Source: Paenibacillus hunanensis
Lineage (GTDB): Bacteria > Bacillota > Bacilli > Paenibacillales > Paenibacillaceae
Assembly (NCBI RefSeq): GCF_014645615.1
Contig: NZ_BMMB01000002.1
Location: 620,001 to 684,000 of the forward strand
Direction of reading: 5' to 3'
Length of the DNA stretch: 64,000 bases
Below are positions 36,147-44,761 of this stretch, piece after piece. Numbering within the stretch: position 1 is the first letter of the stretch; each line of letters begins with the position of its first letter. The position numbers and the translations under genes are program-made. Below the pieces are notes generated by a model. The model searched no databases. It was given only the letters and a program-made list of their open reading frames with translations, and was not told the origin of the DNA.

Positions 36147-36344
36147 CCACTTACGGCAAGGAATAAGGGAACGGACTCCGGTGGAGCCGCGGGAATCTAC
36201 GGATTAGTATAGAATGTAGATTCCCGCCCCTCCAAAGCAGTAAGATATTTTGCTTTCGCAAAAATCACTCTTTATTGAACATCGTGTTAGGAAGTCGCTA
36301 ACACTGTAAGTCGTCCTTTTCCCTTATTTCCTTGCCTCCGTTCC
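36147..36344 (-). repeat. Palindromic repeat element, copy 2 (inverted, expanded)
   Basis: Outer arms GCAAGGAATAAGGGA (36156-36170) and TCCCTTATTTCCTTGC (36320-36335); inner 12-bp arms GCGGGAATCTAC (36189-36200) and GTAGATTCCCGC (36216-36227) with a 15-base loop. Compared with copies 1 and 3 it is inverted and carries about 75 bp extra between the inner hairpin and one outer arm. Arm sequences show compensating changes (GC for GG, and so on), which suggests folding matters. Confidence 0.75.
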
Positions 36345-36791
36345 GTAAATGGAGCAACATATGATACGGTCTGCAAACTTAATGCGATCTTTGAGCGTCT
36401 TTTTTCCACATCAGGTAGCTTTGTTTACTATTACTATTACTTTTTCTACCAAGTCATTAGATGTTACAAAGTACCCATTCTATTCATTAACTAATACGTA
36501 ATAATAATCGTCACACTTTGTACGTTAGATTAAGATGCAGTATTAGAATCACGGCAATACAATGTTGCTCTTACAACTTCGGACGTCTTTTATTATTTTT
36601 GGTATTACACGACAGGCTATGAACCATCCTGACCTATCACTTTCAGGCTCCAAATAAATAATCACTTGATGGAAACGAGCATTTTGATTGCTGATGCCAT
36701 TAGGTCTTGATTTAAGGCAAGCACATATGTAAGAGTTCTATGCACTTGAACGATGGAGTATACATACTTATAAGTACATAGATACGCACAT

Positions 36792-36913
36792 AACGGAGGG
36801 AAGGAAATAAGGGGAACGGACGGACTTTTGAGCGCGGGAATCTACATTTCACTCCTACTCCGTAGATTCCTGTGCGAGACGGGAGTCCGTCCCCTTATTC
36901 CTTCCCGGAGTGG
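36792..36913 (+). repeat. Palindromic repeat element, copy 3
   Basis: Outer arms run from GGGAAGGAAATAAGGGGA (36798-36815) to TCCCCTTATTCCTTCCC (36891-36907 region), extended here by CGGAC/GTCCG. The inner arm GGGAATCTAC pairs with GTAGATTCC. It is close to copy 1 in sequence, length (122 bp) and orientation, including the loop ACTCCTACTCC. Confidence 0.8.
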
Positions 36914-37056
36914 TGTCCATCCCATCACGATATCAACTAAAAAAAGCATTCCAAAGCAATTTAGCCTCATTTTCAAGCAAGAATAACACTACAATTAGCT
37001 CATAATGCTGCATATAAAAATCAGCATGTGTTCATACACTTCATAGTTCAAATAAC

Positions 37057-37090
37057 AAAGCCGCTGAATCGATGAGGATTCGGCGGCTTT
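37057..37090 (-). terminator. Terminator after the histidine kinase gene
   Basis: AAAGCCGCTGAATC pairs with GATTCGGCGGCTTT (one G-U type mismatch) around a 6-base loop. On minus it is followed by GTTATTTG. It lies about 60 bp past the kinase stop. Confidence 0.7.
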
Positions 37091-37151
37091 TAAGGTGGAA
37101 AATATTGTAGCTAATACGCAGATCATTTTAGATGTTCGATATGCAGTCTAC

Positions 37152-38957
37152 TTACGACATATCGTCAGACATCGGCTCCAGAATAAGCGGTAAGGTCACT
37201 TTAACCTTGGTGCCCTGGCCTTTTTTGCTGGAGATGCTTACGCCGTATTGCTCGCCGTAGAGTAAGGTGATGCGGTTATGAACGTTTTGGACGCCGATGC
37301 CGGTGAACAGCTGGCGTTTGCTTTTTGGATTCGGTAGGCGGCTGCCCTCGGCGGAATCGGAGAAACCGTCCATGCCGTCTCCGTTATCGACGACCTCGCA
37401 GACGAGCATGTCATCCTGGCGAGATACCATGATGTAGATGACGCCAGCGCCTTTTTCGTTAAAGGCGTGGAAGAAGGCATTCTCGATAAATGGCTGAATG
37501 ATCAGCTTGGGTACGTGATAGTCCATGCAATCGGGCGAGACAAAGTAGTTCACCTGCACTTTGCCGCCATACCGAACATGGTTGATAAACACGTAGTTTT
37601 TCATATTTTCTAATTCCTGCTCGATTGTGATCGTCTCGCTGACGTTGCTGATCGTATTTTGCAGCAGAGAGATCAGTGCATTGATCGTCTCGGCAGCGGT
37701 TTCCTTATTGCCCTTTTGCACGAGCATTTTGATCGATGCGAGCGTATTGTACAGGAAATGCGGATTGATCTGTCGCTGGAGCGCGGCAAGCTCGGCGTTA
37801 CGCTGCTCCTTTTGCGTTTCGAGTAGACGGGCGATATAATCGTTCAGCTCGTCCAGCATATAGTTAAAGGCACGGCTCAGCTCCTGCACCTCATAGCTGC
37901 CCGTCACATTTACATAGTTGCCAAAGTCCTTTTCGGTAATGGTGGACATTTGCCGTACGAGACGGGTGAGCGACTGGGTCAAGCGACGGGAAATGAGGAA
38001 CACGGTCAGCAGGGCTGCGGCGACGATAGCGATACAGATGAGCGCAATATCGCGCACATTAATGATCTGCCCGACCGCATACTGGCGATCGATCAGATTG
38101 ACGAGGTAGAAGTCATACTCTGGAATATAGTTCGATAAAATAATATGATTTTTGCCCATCACATCGGCATTTTTATAGCTCATCTGCTGCTCCTGCATCT
38201 CGGTAACGTCCTTGAGCAGCTGCGGCGAGAAGGTGCCGATCAGCTTGTCCTGATTGGATGAGACGATACGTCCATTGGAATCGAGAATAAGCACATCATT
38301 GCCTGTACTCGTAAAATTGCTATAAAAACGCTTGAACTGATCCTCGCGAATCGCAACATAGATCGTGCCATATAGAAAGTCGCTCGTGCGCTCCATTAAG
38401 GCTTTGGAGGCGATAATGTAGTTCTCCTTGCCATCCTTGGCTGTCTCTTCATCATATTGATACATCAGGCGGCGTGGCTGATCGACGGTATGCTTCGTAA
38501 TCATACTATCTGCCAGATCGCTCGTGTCTACTGGCCAGTACGACCAGTCGGACGTATAGCTACGCCCATTGACCCCAACCATAGTCACCCCGACATCATA
38601 GGCATCCACATTCGACTTGATCTGCTTCATCTGCTGACCCATGCTAAAATAGGTCGCTCCTGCGCTGATCGAATCGCCATCTCCACCTGCCAGATAATTT
38701 TTTACGGTGCCATTTTGAGACGCATGGCTGACCGCATTCACGATCGAATCATTGAGCGATTCCATGCTCGTCTTGATCTGATTCAGCACCTTAGAGTTCG
38801 TAATGCTGAACGTTTCGGTAAATAAACGCTCGGACATCCGAATCGTTACCAGTGACGTTAACAGACAGACGGCGATAATACTGACGACCATCACGATAAA
38901 CAGCTTAAAAAATAGACCCTGCTGCTCAAAACGTTGCATATAGGCTTTGATCTTCAT
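37152..38957 (-). CDS. Sensor histidine kinase, YesM type
   Basis: Membrane sensor kinase of 601 residues. Helix 1 (about 17-40) and helix 2 (about 300-322) enclose a large extracellular sensor of the dCache type. A HAMP domain follows (about 320-375), then the His_kinase domain with the phospho-accepting His near 399 in RQINPHFLYN, and an HATPase domain (VVDNGDGMDG, GIGVQNVHNRI, GQGTKVKVTLPL). This class normally pairs with an AraC-type response regulator and senses carbohydrates or other extracellular cues. The partner is 36 bp upstream in the same operon. The start at 38957 has only a weak ribosome site. Confidence 0.92.
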   Translation of the reverse strand: MKIKAYMQRFEQQGLFFKLFIVMVVSIIAVCLLTSLVTIRMSERLFTETFSITNSKVLNQIKTSMESLNDSIVNAVSHASQNGTVKNYLAGGDGDSISAGATYFSMGQQMKQIKSNVDAYDVGVTMVGVNGRSYTSDWSYWPVDTSDLADSMITKHTVDQPRRLMYQYDEETAKDGKENYIIASKALMERTSDFLYGTIYVAIREDQFKRFYSNFTSTGNDVLILDSNGRIVSSNQDKLIGTFSPQLLKDVTEMQEQQMSYKNADVMGKNHIILSNYIPEYDFYLVNLIDRQYAVGQIINVRDIALICIAIVAAALLTVFLISRRLTQSLTRLVRQMSTITEKDFGNYVNVTGSYEVQELSRAFNYMLDELNDYIARLLETQKEQRNAELAALQRQINPHFLYNTLASIKMLVQKGNKETAAETINALISLLQNTISNVSETITIEQELENMKNYVFINHVRYGGKVQVNYFVSPDCMDYHVPKLIIQPFIENAFFHAFNEKGAGVIYIMVSRQDDMLVCEVVDNGDGMDGFSDSAEGSRLPNPKSKRQLFTGIGVQNVHNRITLLYGEQYGVSISSKKGQGTKVKVTLPLILEPMSDDMS

Positions 38958-38993
38958 GCTTGCTCACACTCATTTTTTGGTGATTTGGCTGCT

Positions 38994-40580
38994 TTAGCGT
39001 GCATGCTGACGCCGATACTGACTTGGTGACAGCCCTGTCCATTTTTTGAATACCTTCGTAAAGTAGCTGTGATCGGAATAGCCGACACGGTCACTAATCT
39101 CCGAGATCGAATAGCGGTCATCCTTGAGCATCTCGGCTGCCTTTTGCACTCGAATTTTGTTCAAATGCTCGCTGAAGCCTTCCTTATTATGCGTCGTAAA
39201 ATAACTCGACAAATACGACGGGTTAAAGTGAAAATGCTGTCCAAGCCCGGTCAGGCTCAGCGGCTCCGCATAATGCTCCTCGATATATTCCAGCAGCATC
39301 TTCATATTGGTCGTGCCCTGACTCTGCCCGGAGCGCTCGGCAATGCGTGCATCGACCTTTTGCAAAAAGCTGTTCAGTAATGCAGTCGTCTGGCGTACAT
39401 CCAGTGCATCGTTAATTTCGCGGAAATAGTCATACTTTTCCTCGTCAAGCTGACGTACATCATAGTCCTGATTACCAAGCAATGTAATAATATTAAAAAT
39501 AATATTCCCTAAAAACGACTTGAGCTCAAATGGAGTCGCAAGATAGTTCGCCGACAACGTCTGCACATACTCACGCAGTGCCGCAAAAGCAGTATTAAAG
39601 TTATCCCGGCGCAGCTCCTCGGTAAATTCCTTCAGATTAAATGAACCGCGTACCTCAGCCGGAGCAGGTAGCTCTGATCCGATTATGAGCGCATGATCTG
39701 GAAAATAAAATCGATAATCGAGTAGCTTGAGCAGCTGCTGATACACCTCGCCGATCTGCTCCATCTGGTCAAAGCGCTCACTGAGCGCCCAGGCAAGCTG
39801 CGCGGTGTTCGTCTCACGTAGCATATGCTGGGCGAGCTGGCGCAGCAATTCAACCGTTTCATCATAATGAATTGTGCTCAAATTAAGCACGAAAACAACG
39901 ATCTGCGGGTCTGCCGCAACCGGACGAAAGGCGAGCGGAAGCCCCGCTTGCTCCAGCACCTCGGCTAATCGGGCGCTCGTCGTAGCGATATGACTGCTCT
40001 TTTGCTGGATTAGCTGTTCGCCACCACCGAGACTGGATAGACGCGGCTGCACGCCCACCAGATAAAAGGATGGATACGGAAAATGCTCCTTTAACAGCGC
40101 AGGCTCCGCATCGGCTTCAAAGCCAGCGATCCACTTTTCCAATATATGATCGACGGTAATCTGCTCGCTGCCTGTTTCTTCATCATATTGAATGGCAGGA
40201 ATACGACGGGCTGTATTTTGTAATACCTGTAGCAGCTCCTGCGTTTCGAGCTTTGGCTTTAAAATGTAGTCAGCGACCCCATTCTGGAACGTCGAGCGCA
40301 CATAGTTAAATTCTCCATAGCTGCTTAATACGATAATCTCAATCTCAGGATAGCTCTGCTTTAAGATGCGAGTGAATTCCTCTCCATCCATAACAGGCAT
40401 CACGATATCGGTAATGACAATATGTGGACGTAGCTCTGCGATTAATTCCAGCGCCTCGCGTCCATTGGAAGCCTCGCCGACAATCTGAAAGCCATACTGC
40501 TCCCAGACAAGGTAATGCTTGATGCCCTGGCGCACGAGTACTTCATCGTCTACGATTAATATTTTGCATAATTCTTTCAT
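38994..40580 (-). CDS. Response regulator with AraC DNA-binding domain, YesN type
   Basis: DNA-binding regulator of 528 residues. The receiver domain (1-120) has the acidic pair Asp11-Asp12, the phosphorylation site Asp58 (VITDIVMPVMDG) and Lys in ILKPKLET. A long central region (about 150-410) of the YesN type is followed by an AraC helix-turn-helix pair (LSLTGLGQHFHFNPSYLSSY and ISEISDRVGYSDHSYFTKVF, ending LSPSQYRRQ). The ATG at 40580 has AGGGAG seven bases upstream. It is transcribed before the kinase gene. No sugar operon is directly adjacent. The nearest candidate target, the importer at 33 kb, shares short upstream motifs with this gene. Confidence 0.92.
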   Translation of the reverse strand: MKELCKILIVDDEVLVRQGIKHYLVWEQYGFQIVGEASNGREALELIAELRPHIVITDIVMPVMDGEEFTRILKQSYPEIEIIVLSSYGEFNYVRSTFQNGVADYILKPKLETQELLQVLQNTARRIPAIQYDEETGSEQITVDHILEKWIAGFEADAEPALLKEHFPYPSFYLVGVQPRLSSLGGGEQLIQQKSSHIATTSARLAEVLEQAGLPLAFRPVAADPQIVVFVLNLSTIHYDETVELLRQLAQHMLRETNTAQLAWALSERFDQMEQIGEVYQQLLKLLDYRFYFPDHALIIGSELPAPAEVRGSFNLKEFTEELRRDNFNTAFAALREYVQTLSANYLATPFELKSFLGNIIFNIITLLGNQDYDVRQLDEEKYDYFREINDALDVRQTTALLNSFLQKVDARIAERSGQSQGTTNMKMLLEYIEEHYAEPLSLTGLGQHFHFNPSYLSSYFTTHNKEGFSEHLNKIRVQKAAEMLKDDRYSISEISDRVGYSDHSYFTKVFKKWTGLSPSQYRRQHAR

Positions 40581-40739
40581 CAGGACACTCCCTATAGGAC
40601 TGGATGTTACGCTTGAAGTCATCTTAACAACAGCAGGTTTGCATTATATAGGACGAATCGTGAATATGGCGTTTTAAGAAGTTATGGCTGATAACGTTTT
40701 CATAAAAAGCTAGACGGCTTGTCTAATTTTGTCTTATTA

Positions 40740-40770
40740 TGGTATCACAAAAATGGTACCAGCGGCACAA
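40740..40770. promoter_or_regulatory. GGTA repeat upstream of the two-component operon
   Basis: TGGTATCACAAAAA is followed by TGGTACCAGCGGCACAA, giving two TGGTA units 14 bp apart and a GGCACAA. Both words recur upstream of the sugar importer. Possible autoregulatory or shared operator; not proven. Confidence 0.3.
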
Positions 40771-40859
40771 AATGTTTTACTGTATTAAAGACATTTTAAC
40801 TAGATATTACCTATAAATAAACGAATATGGAAGCGACAACGCAGCTTGATAAGCATAAC

Positions 40860-40902
40860 AGCGGATACCGTTCATCCGCGTCTGCGTTGAATGGTATCCG
40901 CT
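40860..40902 (-). terminator. Hairpin after the LysE gene
   Basis: AGCGGATACCGTTC pairs with GAATGGTATCCGCT (one G-U pair) around a 15-base loop. No strong T-run follows on the minus strand. It is 140 bp past the LysE stop. Confidence 0.45.
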
Positions 40903-41042
40903 GAAAAAGGATATATAATCCGGCTTTATTCATTATGCCGTGTATGTTACTTTGCTCTTTGAGAAGAAGAACCTATGACGTACATGCTTGTCGCTCTAAC
41001 ATGATGATCACTAGATCGCTAATGCTCTACATCATTACCTGC

Positions 41043-41675
41043 TTATTTGCTGCGATCCAGTGCCATCCGTGCTGCCAGACCTGTTAGTACACTCGCCATT
41101 AGCCAGCGCTGCCATTTGAGCCAGAGCGGACGCGCTCCAAGCCATGCGGCGATCTGACTTGCTGTAAGCACAATAAGCAGATTGATCAGAAAGCTAATAC
41201 TGATCTGGATGAAGCCCAGCTCCATACTTTGCAGTAATACCGAGCCGCGCGCTGGATCAATGAATTGTGGCAGTAAGGAAATGTACAGCACCGCTGCCTT
41301 CGGATTCAGCAGATTCGTCATAAAGCCCATGATCAGTAATTTGCGCGGTGAATCGATCGAGAGTGGCTTCGGCTCCAGCGGCGATGCCTGCCCCGGACGA
41401 ATCGACTTCCATGCCAGCCATACCAGATAGCCAGCTCCCAGCCAGCGAATGCACTCATATACGAACGGAACTGCATGAAATAGTGCCGACAAGCCCAGCA
41501 TGGTGGCGATAATATAGACGGTAAAAGCCAGCATAATTCCCAGCAAGGAGGTCACGCCTGCCACCCTTCCCTGTGTAATCGAGCGAGATAGCAAATAAAT
41601 CATATTCGGCCCCGGTGCACACACCATACCGAGCGCGACCAGTGCGAAGCCGATCATCGTTGTTAGATCCAGCAT
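41043..41675 (-). CDS. LysE/RhtB-family amino-acid exporter
   Basis: Inner-membrane exporter of 210 residues with about six helices. The N-terminal signature MVCAPGPNMIYLLSRSITQGRVAG is diagnostic, followed by WLGAGYLVWLAWKSIR and FMTNLLNPKAAVLYISLLPQF, the second family landmark. Members export amino acids or homoserine lactones; the substrate here is unknown. The ATG at 41675 has GAGGAGG seven bases upstream; the longer frame starts 42 bases earlier without a site. Transcribed alone. Confidence 0.9.
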   Translation of the reverse strand: MLDLTTMIGFALVALGMVCAPGPNMIYLLSRSITQGRVAGVTSLLGIMLAFTVYIIATMLGLSALFHAVPFVYECIRWLGAGYLVWLAWKSIRPGQASPLEPKPLSIDSPRKLLIMGFMTNLLNPKAAVLYISLLPQFIDPARGSVLLQSMELGFIQISISFLINLLIVLTASQIAAWLGARPLWLKWQRWLMASVLTGLAARMALDRSK

Positions 41676-41816
41676 CAAATTGCCTCCTCTATCGTTAATG
41701 TTCCATTCATTATACATAGATTCCGTACATCCACTTCATCATAGCTACCATCTGTTCTGTGCATTATACATCAAAATGAATATTTATTCATCAATCCACA
41801 TAAAAACAGTATAAAA

Positions 41817-41860
41817 AATCAGCTTCTATGCGCCAGAATATATCGCGTCAGAAGCTGATT
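41817..41860 (-). terminator. Terminator after the GGDEF gene
   Basis: AATCAGCTTCT pairs perfectly with AGAAGCTGATT; the loop holds GCG/CGC. On the minus strand six Ts follow. It is 63 bp past the GGDEF stop. Confidence 0.85.
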
Positions 41861-41922
41861 GTATGGAATTTATTTTTTTGTACAGGAGACTGCAAAAGAA
41901 AAGCATTCATTTATCGATCCAG

Positions 41923-43245
41923 CTAGCGTCCATTCAAGAAGACATCCTCATAAAAGGCGAACTGTGCTTTTCCCGCACGCTTCGCTTCATACAATGCCGC
42001 ATCTGCATGACGGATCAGATCAGCTGTACTGATCGAATCGTTAGGATAAATGGAAATACCAATCGATGAGCTCGTGACCATACAGGCTTTCCCCAGCTGC
42101 CACGGCTGCTGTAGCGTGTGACATACGTTCTCCGCCATCCAGGCAATCTGATTGCGATCGGTCATAATCGGTAACACCACCACAAATTCATCGCCACCGA
42201 TGCGAGCAATCGTATCCACCGGGCCAAGCTCGTTGGTGATGCGCTCGACCATCTGAATCAATAGCTGGTCACCCTGTTCATGCCCTAACGTATCATTCAC
42301 CTGCTTGAAATGGTCTACATCCAGATACAACACACCCACCATCGTGTTATGCTGACAAGCGGTCTTAATATCCTGCTCTAGCTGCTTCATCAGATAACGA
42401 CGATTCGGCACGCCGGTGAGCGGGTCCATATACGCGAGTGAGTTCAATTGCTGCTCATGTATTTTACGTTCGCTAATGTCTCTGCCAACCACAAGCACAT
42501 ATTCTTCCCCATTATCGTGACTCACACGAGACATATTCATTTCAAACCAGATGTAATGCCCTTGCATATGACGATAGCGGCATTCCACCTTCGCCTGCAT
42601 CAGCTCACCCTCAAACATAGCTTCAAAAGCGCTGGAAAAACGAGGGACATCTTCAGGATGCAGAGTCGTAAAACGTGGCTGCGTCATCACCAGCTCAATA
42701 TCATAGCCAAGCACCGTTGCTAACGAAGGGGATAAATAATCAATTTTCCGATCCATCGTAAAAATAGTTATAATATCGGTCATATTCTCCGCGATAAATC
42801 GAAACCGCTCCTGGCTCTCGTACAACTTCTTTTCCGTGATACGACGATTCATAATATTGCGGCTCACCGACATCATACGTTCCCGATTGCCCTGCTTATC
42901 GAAGGTCGGTGTCTTGATAATCTCCCATATATCCTCGCTACCACCATATTCCTCAAATGACTTCTCAATCACCAGCGTAGCTGCCTTATTCCAGGCTTGC
43001 TCATCCGTCATATGATTATATTCCAAAATATCACGCAATATCGGATAACGCTCCCCAATCTCTCGATCCGTTCTATATTTATATTGTGTTTCATCTAATT
43101 GCATAATCTCTCTCACTGATCGATTACACATCAACCAGCGCCCTTCTCCATCCTTGAGCACGATCAGCTCAGGGATCATATCAATCAAAAAGCGAAGCTC
43201 TGCTTCACTGTCATACTTCGTCAAAAAATCACTGGAGAATTCCAT
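41923..43245 (-). CDS. PAS-PAS-GGDEF diguanylate cyclase
   Basis: Predicted soluble c-di-GMP-making enzyme of 440 residues. PAS 1 (about 12-130) is followed by PAS 2 (about 135-260, with the LHPEDVPRF and DISERK landmarks) and a GGDEF domain (about 270-435). That domain has DPLTGVPNRRYL, YLDVDHFKQVNDTLGH and an intact RIGGDEF active loop. The inhibitory I-site RxxD five residues before GGDEF is absent (GPVD instead), so product feedback is probably weak. The ATG at 43245 has AAAGGAG seven bases upstream, so it was preferred over the longer frame. The signals sensed by the PAS domains are unknown. Confidence 0.9.
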   Translation of the reverse strand: MEFSSDFLTKYDSEAELRFLIDMIPELIVLKDGEGRWLMCNRSVREIMQLDETQYKYRTDREIGERYPILRDILEYNHMTDEQAWNKAATLVIEKSFEEYGGSEDIWEIIKTPTFDKQGNRERMMSVSRNIMNRRITEKKLYESQERFRFIAENMTDIITIFTMDRKIDYLSPSLATVLGYDIELVMTQPRFTTLHPEDVPRFSSAFEAMFEGELMQAKVECRYRHMQGHYIWFEMNMSRVSHDNGEEYVLVVGRDISERKIHEQQLNSLAYMDPLTGVPNRRYLMKQLEQDIKTACQHNTMVGVLYLDVDHFKQVNDTLGHEQGDQLLIQMVERITNELGPVDTIARIGGDEFVVVLPIMTDRNQIAWMAENVCHTLQQPWQLGKACMVTSSSIGISIYPNDSISTADLIRHADAALYEAKRAGKAQFAFYEDVFLNGR

Positions 43246-43501
43246 TCCAATTCTCCTTTCCGCAAAATAAGTGCAACCTCGTTGCATACATAACCAACGT
43301 ATCCTACGCGCTAAAAAAGAAGTCGATACGACAATAACTTGTGTGTTTTATTATCGGTAAATGAACGCGTGCTTTAGAGCATTTTCCAGTAAATAAGCCT
43401 ATATTCCTAGTGAGATATATGTAATGACAAGATTCATACGGTCTGCAAATGATATAATAAGGAGATATCAAAAGTTGAACTGATGCAGGAGATGGATATC
43501 T

Positions 43502-44761
43502 ATGAATTCAAATGCCTCCCAACCGGCAGAGCTGAGTGTAGCCGTCTGGCAACAGCAGATTCGTGAAGCGCTGATTACGATTGAAACGAGTATCCGCAAT
43601 GTCGCTTATACCGAGCAGGCGCTGGAGATTGCTTTGCAGCTGCAACCAGCGGCGCTATCTGCGGCTTCACGCCAGTTTTATCAGCTGCTGGCGGAGCTGA
43701 CGATCTACAGCAAGGTGATGCTGCCGATGCACAAAACGACCGGCACCTCACCGTTATCGCTCGGTTATCATACCCGTCTGGCAGCAGGCGAGGTGCAGGG
43801 CCGCATCGATCAGCTATTAAGCAAACCTCTACCGACACTGACGATGGATATCGAGCGTAAGCAATGGACGGAGCTACTAGCTGTACTACGCGGCGATATG
43901 CTTGCTGAGGTGCGGGATACGTATACATTATTGAATAGCTATTATTTGTTCTGGCGATACTGGGGATGTCTGTTACCGGATGGTACACAGCGATTAGAGC
44001 GTGAGCAACGCATACTGGATGAGATTGTTGCCGAAGCCGCCGAGCGGGACAAACAGCCGCTCCCCGGATCATCACATGCACGCTTTGCTCATCATTCGCT
44101 CCTGCTGGCGCAGAGTTATATTCACTTTTCGCTGGCACAGGATGAGCAGTCCCTGCATTATATTCAGGAAGCGGCGGCGCGGCATGACTTTTATCCAGAA
44201 CGCTTGCCGGACGTGACGAGTGAGCTGGCGGCGAATGAGCAATGGACACGCCTTGTCTGGTGGCTGGCGGCACTGGCGCCCATCCTGCGCAGACAGTATT
44301 CAGAGCTACAATCGTATGCAGATCACTGGGATGCAGCGGTTCGCCAGCTCCCGGAAGAAGAGCCGCAGATGTGGAGTGCTTTGGAAAGTCTATTGCCGCT
44401 GGGCGGACGCATGTATGAAGAAAAGCTACTTGCGTATGGCAAATACGAACGCTGGATGGATTACCAGCTATCCTCTGGACGTGATCCAGCTAACTATAAG
44501 GTGACCGAGTTAAAGCCTGTCGAGACAGGCGCTCCACAGCTGCTGTTGCCCTTTTACCATCAGGCAGTAGAGCGTCATATGTCACACAAAAATCGCGATG
44601 GCTACAAGGCAGCCGTCAAGCTACTCAAGCGGCTAGCCAAGCTATATGCGCGGCTCAAGCAGGATGAGCGCTGGCAGCAGTATATCGAGCAATTTGCAGC
44701 GCGGAACAGTCGATTGCGTGCATTGCAGGAAGAATTGCGGAAAGGAAAGCTAATTCCATGA
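43502..44761 (+). CDS. YwqB-like partner protein lacking the SWIM zinc finger
   Basis: Protein of 419 residues, helix-rich. The C-terminal part (DGYKAAVKLLKRLAKLYARL, a weakly conserved middle, then RALQEELRKGKLIP) resembles the C-terminus of SWIM zinc-finger proteins of the YwqB type, which are encoded directly before the SNF2 protein YwqA. YwqB-type proteins are near 550-600 residues with an N-terminal CxCx(n)CxH SWIM motif. This protein has a single Cys (WGCLLP) and no such motif, and only 256 bp separate it from the divergent GGDEF gene, so the finger is missing, not just mis-started. AGGAG lies ten bases before the ATG. Its stop overlaps the next start (ATGA). It probably works with that helicase. 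Confidence 0.75.
   Translation: MNSNASQPAELSVAVWQQQIREALITIETSIRNVAYTEQALEIALQLQPAALSAASRQFYQLLAELTIYSKVMLPMHKTTGTSPLSLGYHTRLAAGEVQGRIDQLLSKPLPTLTMDIERKQWTELLAVLRGDMLAEVRDTYTLLNSYYLFWRYWGCLLPDGTQRLEREQRILDEIVAEAAERDKQPLPGSSHARFAHHSLLLAQSYIHFSLAQDEQSLHYIQEAAARHDFYPERLPDVTSELAANEQWTRLVWWLAALAPILRRQYSELQSYADHWDAAVRQLPEEEPQMWSALESLLPLGGRMYEEKLLAYGKYERWMDYQLSSGRDPANYKVTELKPVETGAPQLLLPFYHQAVERHMSHKNRDGYKAAVKLLKRLAKLYARLKQDERWQQYIEQFAARNSRLRALQEELRKGKLIP

Larger units (their letters stand above)
36010..37151. other. Long gene-free region with two palindromic repeats
   Basis: About 1.1 kb between DedA (plus) and the histidine kinase gene (minus), a convergent position. It holds palindromic repeat copies 2 (36147-36344) and 3 (36792-36913), about 450 bp of AT-rich DNA between them with no ORF that I can support, and the terminator at 37057-37090. 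Confidence 0.6.
40581..41042. other. Intergenic region upstream of the two-component operon
   Basis: No gene. It contains the operon leader, a GGTA-type repeat (40740-40770) and a terminator-like hairpin for the LysE gene (40860-40902). Confidence 0.5.
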
